Source: an uncultured Oscillospiraceae bacterium (GTDB lineage Bacteria; Bacillota; Clostridia; Oscillospirales; Oscillospiraceae). Taken from it: a stretch of 6,715 nt of DNA. The notes under the pieces were generated by a model. The model searched no databases, was not told where the DNA came from, and saw only the letters and a list, made by a program, of their open reading frames with translations. Below, in pieces: positions 1 to 5,601 of this stretch (positions are counted from its first letter, which is position 1; each line of letters opens with the position of its first letter). The stretch is from the NCBI GenBank assembly GCA_959022875.1, contig CAUFAM010000061.1, positions 1-6,715 on the forward strand, in the 5' to 3' direction. The position numbers were made by a program, and so were the translations under genes.

Positions 1-1665
1 TGTATCACCACGGGCAACGCTGCGGTCAACAACATTTCCATTACGGGAAACACCTTTGACAACGCGGGCGCCTTCTACTTCCAGAAGACCGCAAATGTCA
101 CTGTCCAGGATAACACCTTTAAGTCTGAGAAATTTGAGCACTACATTCAGGTCAGCGGCGGCGCAGGCCAGGCGCTGGATCTCACCGACAACACCTTTAA
201 CATGGGAGACAATGACCTTGTCACCGTTGATGTGGCAGCCGCTCCCGTGCTGCTCCCCGCGGGCCAGAAGGCCGTCAGCTATTGGGCCTGGTCTGACACC
301 GACGCGGCCATCCGCCCCGCCGATTACAGCTCCTATGTCTATGCCTATGATGAGGATGGCAACAAGGTATTTTATCCCGCCAGCGATGCCGCGCTTGGTG
401 CGTTCCTGAATCCCGTCCCCGGAAACATCGGCCTGCAGGCAAACGACACCATGGAGATTCAGCAGAATCTGACCCTGACCTCTGATGCCGCCATTCCCGA
501 TGGCGCAGTGCTGGTAATCGGCAACAACGCTACCCTGGTCATTGCCGAGGGTTCCACGCTGACCAACAACGGCACCATTGTTAACCCTGACCGAATCAGC
601 GGAGTGGTATCTTCCGGTGAGACGGCCGTTGTGAAGCGGACCATTCGCTTCCAGATTACTCCCGCAGCTGCCCAGCTGGTTGTAAAGGATCTGAACGGAG
701 CTGTGATCGCTCCTGAAGCGGATCACCTGTATTACCTGGCAGACGGGTCTTACACCTATACTGTTTCTGCCCAGGGCTACTATGCACAGAGCAAAACCTT
801 TACTGTCTCCGGACAGGCTCAGACCATCAGCGTCTCCCTGATCCAGGTTCCCTCCGACACCGGTTCTTCCTCTGTGGATTCTTCCGACGGCGAGTACTTT
901 ATCTCCGTCAGCAAGCCCACCGGCGGTAAGGTTACTGTCAACCCCGGCTGGGCTGATAAGGGGGATACCGTCACCATCACCGTCACCCCCAACAGCGGCT
1001 ATGAGCTCAGCGAAATTACCGTCACCGACAGCAAGGGCGATGAACTCAAGCTCTTCACCAAGGACGGCAGCAAGTACACCTTCACCATGCCCAGCTCCAA
1101 GGTGGAGATTGAGGTCTCCTTTACCGCCAGCGTCCAGACCCCCACCACCCCCTTCACCGACGTCAACACCAGCGACTACTACTACAATGCAGTGCTGTGG
1201 GCAGTGGAAAACGGCGTGACCAGCGGCACCAGCGCCACCACCTTCGGCCCCAACGTCACCGTGACCCGGGCCCAGATGATGACCTTCCTGTGGAGAGCCC
1301 ACGGCTCCCCCAAGGCTACCGGCACCAACCCCTTCACCGACGTGAGCTCCCGCGACTACTACTATGACGCCGTACTGTGGGCCGTGGCCAACGGCATTAC
1401 CAGCGGTACCAGCGCCACCACCTTCGGTCCGGACAACGCGGTGACCCGCGCCCAGGCCGTCACCTTCCAGTGGCGGGCGGCAGGGTCCCCTGCCGTTTCC
1501 GGCGATAGCTTTGGCGATGTGTCCGCCGATGCCTACTATGCAAATGCCGTTGCCTGGGCTGTGGCCAAGAGCATTACCGGCGGCACCGGCAACAACCAGT
1601 TTAGCCCCGATATGGCGGTCTCCCGCGCTCAGGCGGTTACCTTCCTCTATCAGGAGCTGGGCTAA
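1..1665 (+). CDS. SLH-domain cell-surface protein with beta-helix, PEGA-like and InlB-type repeat modules (5' partial)
   Basis: The reading frame is open from base 1 to TAA at 1663-1665, giving at least 554 residues, so the true start and signal peptide lie upstream. Numbering from base 1, residues 1-70 carry repeated NTF turns (ITGNTFDN, VQDNTFKS, LTDNTFN), typical of right-handed parallel beta-helix proteins. Residues about 175-192 (LVIAEGSTLTNNGTI) look like another beta-solenoid rung. Residues about 214-280 resemble a PEGA/carboxypeptidase-regulatory-like beta sandwich (DGSYTYTVSAQGY). A Ser/Asp-rich linker follows, then a divergent InlB B-type bacterial repeat at about 297-376 (GGKVTVNPG, NSGYELSEITV). 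Three SLH domains occupy 385-554. SLH domains bind pyruvylated secondary cell-wall polymer, so the protein should be displayed on the Gram-positive wall. No catalytic motif is visible in this part, and the ligand or role is unknown. A strong terminator follows 22 bases after the stop. The surface location is secure; the beta-helix and PEGA labels are less so. Confidence 0.9.
   Translation, partial: CITTGNAAVNNISITGNTFDNAGAFYFQKTANVTVQDNTFKSEKFEHYIQVSGGAGQALDLTDNTFNMGDNDLVTVDVAAAPVLLPAGQKAVSYWAWSDTDAAIRPADYSSYVYAYDEDGNKVFYPASDAALGAFLNPVPGNIGLQANDTMEIQQNLTLTSDAAIPDGAVLVIGNNATLVIAEGSTLTNNGTIVNPDRISGVVSSGETAVVKRTIRFQITPAAAQLVVKDLNGAVIAPEADHLYYLADGSYTYTVSAQGYYAQSKTFTVSGQAQTISVSLIQVPSDTGSSSVDSSDGEYFISVSKPTGGKVTVNPGWADKGDTVTITVTPNSGYELSEITVTDSKGDELKLFTKDGSKYTFTMPSSKVEIEVSFTASVQTPTTPFTDVNTSDYYYNAVLWAVENGVTSGTSATTFGPNVTVTRAQMMTFLWRAHGSPKATGTNPFTDVSSRDYYYDAVLWAVANGITSGTSATTFGPDNAVTRAQAVTFQWRAAGSPAVSGDSFGDVSADAYYANAVAWAVAKSITGGTGNNQFSPDMAVSRAQAVTFLYQELG
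1153..1662 (+). repeat. Three tandem SLH-domain repeats
   Basis: Three SLH units begin at bases 1153, 1333 and 1510, each opening with F(T/G)DV and ending near TRAQ/SRAQ plus a short helix. Units 1 and 2 are 180 bases apart and nearly the same at DNA level, sharing long identical stretches such as the run encoding TSGTSATTFGP. Unit 3 is clearly diverged. This suggests a recent duplication or gene conversion of units 1 and 2. The usual SLH signature ends in TRAE; all three units here have Gln in place of the Glu. Confidence 0.9.
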
Positions 1666-1687
1666 GTTCCCCCTTTTCTCGTACCAC

Positions 1688-1724
1688 AAAAGGTGGGACC
1701 GGAATGTTCCGGTCCCACCTTTTT
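1688..1724 (+). terminator. Intrinsic terminator of the SLH protein gene
   Basis: A perfect 17-bp inverted repeat has its left arm at 1688-1704 (AAAAGGTGGGACCGGAA) and right arm at 1707-1723, separated by only TG, so the real loop uses a few arm bases. The right arm ends in a T run that continues TTTTTCTTTT to 1729. The arms carry A-run and T-run on opposite sides, so it could also stop transcription coming from the right. Confidence 0.93.
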
Positions 1725-1825
1725 CTTTTATTCACAGTACGCCCTCAACCATAAGCAGCTGCCCAAACACCTGCCATCACAGATCTAACCAATCCAAACT
1801 CCAATGGCTTTGAATCCGTTTGCAT

Positions 1826-1880
1826 AAAAAAGCACCCCATTTGTTGGTCAGTATGTCACACTGGCTTACAAATGGGGTGC
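1826..1880 (-). terminator. Intrinsic terminator of the sigma-54 activator gene
   Basis: A perfect 13-bp inverted repeat (GCACCCCATTTGT at 1832-1844 with its complement at 1868-1880) encloses a 23-base loop. Read on the minus strand, the stem is followed at once by six T residues (1831-1826), the layout of a Rho-independent terminator for the leftward gene that stops at 1926. The loop is long for a terminator but holds a further CAGT/ACTG 4-bp pairing. The plus-strand side has only a weaker TTTT two bases beyond the stem. Confidence 0.85.
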
Positions 1881-1925
1881 AGTTTTGTCAGAAGCCGGAA
1901 CTCCGGGTTTCAAACGAAGGACACT

Positions 1926-3611
1926 TTATTGCCCCTCCTCCTGGTTCAAATCATATTTTTTCAGGTAATACTGGAAATTCTGTCTGCTGATCTTCAGCAG
2001 CTCCGCCGCCCTGGTGGCATTGCGGTCACAGGAGAGATAGGCCTGACGCAAGAGTTGGCGCTCATATTCCTTCACCAGCTGGGAAAATCCGCGCTCAAAG
2101 TCATAGGTCTGATCCACAGGAGACGGGGACGGGATGGGAAGCGCTTCCACTCGCTCCTCCGGGTGGGAATGAAACCGTGCCGGCAGGTTTTCCGCCTCAA
2201 GCGTCGTTTTTTCACAGTCGCTGAGTGCAAAGCTCAGCACATGGAACAGTTCCCGCACATTACCGGGCCAGCGGTGGGCCCGCAGCCGCTCCCAGAAGTC
2301 ATCGGAAATCTCTGTAATGGGCTGAACGCATAGCTCCGGATTCTTGCGAATATAGTGCCAGGTCAGCTGGGGAATGTCATCCAGACGCTCCCGAAGGGGT
2401 GGAATTTCCACCACCACAGAGGCCAAGCGGTAGAAAAGATCCCGCCGCAGCACCCCATTCTCGCTCAGGGCATAGGCATCTTCGTTGCAGGAAGAGATCA
2501 CCCGGATGTCCACCGGTATATTTTTGGTACTGCCCACCCGGCTGAGCGTTTTTTCCTGGAGCACACGAAGAAGCTTGGCCTGCATACCCAGACTCATGGA
2601 GTTGAGCTCGTCCAAAAACAGCGTACCGTGGTTGGCCTCTTCAATCAGTCCCATTTTATCCGTGCTGCCGGTAAAGGCCCCCTTGGCCGTGCCAAAGAGC
2701 AGTCCTTCAATCAACGTTTCGGGAAATGCGGCGCAGTTGATGGCCACGAATTTTTCATTCTTCCGGGAACTCAGATTGTGGATGCCCTGAGCAAAGATTT
2801 CTTTTCCCGTTCCAGTTTCGCCCTGAATGAGAATGTTCATGTCCTTCAGGGCCATTTTGGCCGCCAGATTCTTGGCAGCAATGAGCAGGGGGTCTGACCC
2901 AATCACATCTTGCAGGGTATAGCGGGTACTTTGGGCGCTGGACATGGAAGCGGGCAGATGGCGCAGCAGAATGTTCTGCATATTCTGATAGTTGGAAATG
3001 TTTTTTTGCAGCAGCTTCATATCCCGTTCAAAGGAGACACAGCCCAGCAGCACACCGTCCTTCAATATGGGAATACCGTTATTAACCGTTGAGAGGTCCT
3101 TGCCCGTTGTAGATTTATAGCGATCCACACGCCCAAGCACAGCTGTATGGGTGTGCAGCGCCGCCAGCGTGGTGCTGTATTCCGGGTCCACGGCAAAAAT
3201 GTCCAGCAGATTGTGGCCCTCCACCTGCCGGGACGAGGAATATTCCAGGAGATCCAGGGTACTGCGGTTAAAGAATTGTACGGTTCCTGCGGCGTCATAA
3301 ACTTGGATCCCATCCGGAATGACATCCAAAGTTCCCTCCAGCAGCGCCTCCCTCATGTTTTCCCGCTGCAGCAGAAGGCACTCCACTCCCGGCACAGGGG
3401 AAAACCGGCTGAAACGAAAGGTGATCTGGTTCCAAACTACTGAACCCGCCCCATGGTTCCAGTGGGTGTTTGGAATGTCCTCGGGCAAAAGGCCAATCCA
3501 GCTAGCCTCATCCTGTGTCATGGAAAGCTGCTGCCCGGAGGCAGAACATTGCACCTGCCGGATGGAACCGTCCTCTGCCAAGGTAAAGAGATAATCATAT
3601 ATACTTGCCAT
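1926..3611 (-). CDS. PAS-domain sigma-54-dependent transcriptional activator (RocR-like bacterial enhancer-binding protein)
   Basis: A 561-residue protein. Residues 1-85 are unassigned, possibly a degenerate sensor domain. A PAS domain lies at about 88-200 (DVIPDGIQVYDAAGTVQFFN). The AAA+ sigma-54 interaction domain spans about 234-460, with Walker A GETGTGKE (264-271), the sigma-54-contacting loop as GAFTGS (311-316), Walker B GTLFLDE (329-335), an arginine-finger region LRRDLFYRL (388-396) and WPGNVREL (448-455). A Fis-type helix-turn-helix closes the protein (about 516-553). Such activators bind upstream sites and use ATP to open sigma-54 promoters; the PAS domain probably senses the inducer. 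The frame is open further upstream to 3917, but ATG 3611 is chosen because it follows GAGGGG by 8 bases and lies downstream of a consensus sigma-70 promoter. The gene diverges from a sigma-54 promoter, its likely target. The LLFGT stretch before the loop (304-308) resembles RocR-type regulators, but the effector cannot be told from sequence. Confidence 0.95.
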   Translation of the reverse strand: MASIYDYLFTLAEDGSIRQVQCSASGQQLSMTQDEASWIGLLPEDIPNTHWNHGAGSVVWNQITFRFSRFSPVPGVECLLLQRENMREALLEGTLDVIPDGIQVYDAAGTVQFFNRSTLDLLEYSSSRQVEGHNLLDIFAVDPEYSTTLAALHTHTAVLGRVDRYKSTTGKDLSTVNNGIPILKDGVLLGCVSFERDMKLLQKNISNYQNMQNILLRHLPASMSSAQSTRYTLQDVIGSDPLLIAAKNLAAKMALKDMNILIQGETGTGKEIFAQGIHNLSSRKNEKFVAINCAAFPETLIEGLLFGTAKGAFTGSTDKMGLIEEANHGTLFLDELNSMSLGMQAKLLRVLQEKTLSRVGSTKNIPVDIRVISSCNEDAYALSENGVLRRDLFYRLASVVVEIPPLRERLDDIPQLTWHYIRKNPELCVQPITEISDDFWERLRAHRWPGNVRELFHVLSFALSDCEKTTLEAENLPARFHSHPEERVEALPIPSPSPVDQTYDFERGFSQLVKEYERQLLRQAYLSCDRNATRAAELLKISRQNFQYYLKKYDLNQEEGQ

Positions 3612-3619
3612 CCCTTCAT

Positions 3620-3625
3620 CCCCTC
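3620..3625 (-). promoter_or_regulatory. Ribosome binding site that fixes the activator start
   Basis: On the minus strand GAGGGG (3625-3620) sits 8 bases before ATG 3611. This supports the 561-residue form over the upstream start at 3917, which would lie ahead of the promoter. Confidence 0.8.
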
Positions 3626-3641
3626 GTTTCACACTGAATTT

Positions 3642-3653
3642 CGGCGTGCGCCG
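3642..3653. repeat. Short GC-rich inverted repeat at the activator's transcription start
   Basis: CGGCG-TG-CGCCG is a perfect 5-bp inverted repeat. It falls at the predicted start of the activator mRNA (about 3656, counted from the -10 box), so it could be an operator or a 5'-end hairpin. It is short and may be chance. Confidence 0.4.
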
Positions 3654-3662
3654 GACAGCAAA

Positions 3663-3692
3663 ATTATAGTGGAGGCAGCCTGCGCCTGTCAA
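3663..3692 (-). promoter_or_regulatory. Consensus sigma-70-type promoter for the activator gene
   Basis: On the minus strand a perfect -35 TTGACA (3692-3687) and a perfect -10 TATAAT (3668-3663) are separated by 18 bp. Transcription would start near 3656, giving a leader of about 45 bases before ATG 3611. Matching 12 of 12 bases implies constitutive or only repressor-limited expression. Confidence 0.9.
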
Positions 3693-3701
3693 GAAATGTA
3701 C

Positions 3702-3725
3702 AAAATTTTTTGCGCAAAATATTTT
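3702..3725. promoter_or_regulatory. Palindrome, candidate upstream activating site
   Basis: The core TTTTGCGCAAAA (3708-3719) is a perfect 12-bp palindrome. After one mismatched pair the symmetry goes on for five more pairs on each side, making a 24-bp near-palindrome. Its centre is about 154 bases upstream of the predicted sigma-54 start, a usual distance for an enhancer-binding protein. It also ends about 10 bases upstream of the activator's -35 box, so one site could serve both promoters. Binding by the adjacent activator is inferred, not shown. Confidence 0.55.
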
Positions 3726-3731
3726 TTCAGT

Positions 3732-3745
3732 CAAAAATTTTTGCA
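3732..3745. repeat. AT-rich palindrome with TTTTTGCA half-site
   Basis: CAAAAATTTTTG (3732-3743) is a perfect palindrome, and TTTTTGCA (3738-3745) repeats in inverted form the TGCAAAAA found at 3797-3804 and 3832-3839. It may be a half-site for the same regulator or a bendable A-tract between enhancer and promoter. Confidence 0.35.
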
Positions 3746-3793
3746 GTCCTTGCCCTGCCAAGCCACCTAAGCCGTGCATACAAGCCGAAGAAA

Positions 3794-3838
3794 TATTGCA
3801 AAAATACAACCTTTTTCTCGTTTTCTTGTTTTGCAAAA
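3794..3838. promoter_or_regulatory. Two promoter-proximal TTGCAAAA sites
   Basis: TATTGCAAAA (3794-3803) and the perfect palindrome TTTTGCAAAA (3829-3838) lie 35 bases apart. Both resemble the upstream core TTTTGCGCAAAA with the central GC unduplicated. The second ends three bases before the -24 box, so a protein bound there could affect sigma-54 polymerase access. They are candidate operators for the divergent activator or another regulator. Confidence 0.4.
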
Positions 3839-3841
3839 ACT

Positions 3842-3858
3842 TGGCACAAACCTTGCTA
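3842..3858 (+). promoter_or_regulatory. Sigma-54 (-24/-12) promoter of the lyase-transporter cassette
   Basis: TGGCAC (3842-3847), five bases, then TTGCTA (3853-3858) matches the sigma-54 consensus TGGCAC-N5-TTGCW at every fixed position. The GG falls at -25/-24 and the GC at -13/-12 if transcription starts near 3868, leaving a leader of about 52 bases before ATG 3920. The divergent gene codes for a sigma-54 activator, so expression should need that activator and its inducer. Confidence 0.93.
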
Positions 3859-3903
3859 ATGATAAAGGCAGAACTTATGAACACGGCCCACAGTGGGATG
3901 GAG

Positions 3904-3909
3904 AAAGGA
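3904..3909 (+). promoter_or_regulatory. Ribosome binding site deciding the lyase-homologue start
   Basis: AAAGGA lies 10 bases before ATG 3920. The frame also has an earlier GTG at 3893, but that has no comparable upstream site and would add nine residues unlike the family's N-terminus, so ATG 3920 is preferred. Confidence 0.7.
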
Positions 3910-3919
3910 ACTGTCACGT

Positions 3920-5482
3920 ATGGAACTTCATTTTAAACACGCAAAGCAGATCAAGACCGTAACCATTACCGACTGCATGCTGACCCTGGATGAATTCATT
4001 GCCGTTGCCAAATTCGGTGCCCAGGTGGAGTTTGCCCAGGAGATGAAGGAGGCGGTCAACGCAAACCGGAAGCTGCTGGAGCAATTCTTGGAGGAAGGGC
4101 GCATCATCTACGGCGTGACCACCGGCTTTGGGGAAAATGTCCGCTACACCATCTCCCCCAGCGACGCCACGACCCTTCAGGAAAACATCATCCGAACCCA
4201 CTCGGTGGCCGTGGGCGAGCCCCTCACCCGGGTGCAGGCCCGGGCCATTATGCTCCAGACCATCCTGAACGCAGGCAAGGGCCACTCGGGCATCCGTCTG
4301 GAAACCCTGGATCTCATCCGGTGCATGCTCAATCTGGATCTCATTCCCTACGCCCCCAGTGAGGGCTCTGTGGGCTATCTGGGCGTTGAGGCCCACCTGG
4401 CCATGGCCTACATAGGCGAGGGCGAGATCTATGAAAACGGCCAGCCCGCTCCCGCTCTGGAGGTGCTGAAAAAGCACGGCCTGACTCCCCTGAAGCTCTC
4501 CTACAAGGAAGGCCTCACCATGACCAACGGCACCATCACGGTCACCGCCCTGGGGCTGCTGGCTCTCTATGAGGCCATGCACACCATGCAGAACATTGAG
4601 CTGGGTGGAGGGTTGTGCTACGAGGCTCTGCGCGCCACCACCAAGGCTTTGGATCCCCGGATCCACCAGGCCAAGCGCCACGAGGAACAGATTACCAGCG
4701 CCAGCAACCTGCGCCGGATGCTGGAGGGCAGCCAAATCTGTGAGAAATACCGGGATGCCAAGGTGCAGGATGCCTATGTGCTGCGCTCCATGGCCCAGCT
4801 TCACGGCTCGGCCAAAAAGCTTATCAAAGAGGCCTACGAGGTCATCATCAATGAGATGCACTCCATCAGCGACAACCCCGAGATCTTTGCCGAGGGAGAG
4901 GACGACGGCGTGGCCCTCATGTGCGGCAACTTTGACGGCAGCTTTGTGGGCTCCCACGCGGACATGATCTCCATGGCCTGTGCCATCGTGGCCAATGTGG
5001 TGGAGCGGTGCACCGACCGCATGGTAAACCGGAACCTGAACGACGGCCTGCCCGCCTTCCTGGTGTCCAACCCCGGCCTCAACAGCGGCCTGATGATCAC
5101 CCAGTATACCGCCGCAGGCCTGGTCAACGAAATCAAGCACCTGGCCATTCCCGTTACCATCGACAACGTCCCCACCTGCGCCAATCAGGAGGATCCCGTC
5201 TCCATGGCCTACTATGCCTCCAAGAAGGCAGGGCAAGCGGTGAGAAAGCTTCAGTATGTCACCGCAATTCAAATCTATGTGGCCCTCCAGGCCATGGATT
5301 TCCTGAAACCTCTGGAGCCCTCCCCCGCACTGGCTAAGGTTCGGGACTTCATCCGGGAGAAGGTTCCCTTTGTGGACAACGACCGCTTCCTCTACCCCGA
5401 CATCGAATATATCTTCGGCCTGGTACAGGACGGCACCCTGGTGGACATCCTGGAGCAGGAAATCGGGGAACTGGAATTTTAA
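3920..5482 (+). CDS. Histidine/phenylalanine ammonia-lyase family protein lacking the MIO-forming Ala-Ser-Gly triad
   Basis: A 520-residue protein, close to the usual length of about 500-510 for bacterial HAL and collinear with it. Family landmarks are present: YGVTTGFGE (Tyr64), THSVAVGEPL (His94), EGLTMTNGT (Asn203), VQDAYVLR (Gln283, Tyr286, Arg289), GNF (Phe338) and ANQEDPVSM (Glu424). These correspond to P. putida HAL Tyr53, His83, Asn195, Gln277, Tyr280, Arg283, Phe329 and Glu414. Where HAL has GSVG-ASGDLAPL, this protein reads GSVG-YLGVE (149-157), so the Ala-Ser-Gly that cyclises to the MIO electrophile is gone and the loop is about three residues shorter, before AHLAMAYIGEGE resumes the family pattern. 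Classical MIO-dependent ammonia elimination should be impossible. It may be a MIO-independent lyase or another enzyme on this fold, or a non-catalytic relative. Residues next to the substrate pocket also differ from HAL (NFDG, QEDPVSM). It is first in a sigma-54-controlled unit with the symporter at 5602. Family membership is certain; the reaction is unknown. Confidence 0.93.
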   Translation: MELHFKHAKQIKTVTITDCMLTLDEFIAVAKFGAQVEFAQEMKEAVNANRKLLEQFLEEGRIIYGVTTGFGENVRYTISPSDATTLQENIIRTHSVAVGEPLTRVQARAIMLQTILNAGKGHSGIRLETLDLIRCMLNLDLIPYAPSEGSVGYLGVEAHLAMAYIGEGEIYENGQPAPALEVLKKHGLTPLKLSYKEGLTMTNGTITVTALGLLALYEAMHTMQNIELGGGLCYEALRATTKALDPRIHQAKRHEEQITSASNLRRMLEGSQICEKYRDAKVQDAYVLRSMAQLHGSAKKLIKEAYEVIINEMHSISDNPEIFAEGEDDGVALMCGNFDGSFVGSHADMISMACAIVANVVERCTDRMVNRNLNDGLPAFLVSNPGLNSGLMITQYTAAGLVNEIKHLAIPVTIDNVPTCANQEDPVSMAYYASKKAGQAVRKLQYVTAIQIYVALQAMDFLKPLEPSPALAKVRDFIREKVPFVDNDRFLYPDIEYIFGLVQDGTLVDILEQEIGELEF

Positions 5483-5586
5483 CAATATGGTTCACCCCAG
5501 ACAGAGGAAACGGCGTGTACAAGAAAGTTTGCTGAAAGGGAGGCTGTAAATACAGGAGAGAGAAGCGTTTATCCAGTGTGAATTAA

Positions 5587-5593
5587 AAGGAGG
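5587..5593 (+). promoter_or_regulatory. Strong ribosome binding site of the symporter gene
   Basis: AAGGAGG sits 8 bases before ATG 5602, a near-perfect Shine-Dalgarno. The 119-base gap after the lyase homologue shows no hairpin terminator and no convincing promoter, so the two genes are probably read on one mRNA with the symporter translated efficiently. Confidence 0.85.
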
Positions 5594-5601
5594 AAACTAT
5601 T

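Noticed and set aside
1829..1886. Inverted repeat with a 23-base loop considered as a small RNA or a mobile-element end.
   Set aside because: The six-T run directly after the stem on the minus strand and its position behind the activator stop fit a terminator; no transposase or target duplication is seen.
3612..3917. A 102-residue N-terminal extension of the activator starting at 3917.
   Set aside because: It would run through both promoters and the palindromes. The consensus sigma-70 promoter and the GAGGGG site place the start at 3611.
3877..3936. A 19-codon leader ORF (ATG 3877) overlapping the lyase start, with AAAGG 8 bases upstream.
   Set aside because: The predicted sigma-54 transcript starts near 3868, so the AAAGG at 3864-3868 would be mostly missing from the mRNA. 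The peptide shows no run of one amino acid that would suggest attenuation.
3920..5482. Annotation of the lyase homologue as functional histidine ammonia-lyase hutH.
   Set aside because: The Ala-Ser-Gly triad needed for MIO is absent and no other histidine-utilisation genes are visible in the window.
3914..5485. A 523-codon open frame on the minus strand covering the whole lyase homologue.
   Set aside because: Its protein is a Gly/His/Val/Gln-rich string without domain features, as expected opposite a gene with strong C/G third-position bias. The plus-strand frame encodes a clear HAL-family protein.
5487..5549. A 20-codon basic mini-ORF between the lyase homologue and the symporter.
   Set aside because: No ribosome binding site precedes it, and short chance ORFs are common.
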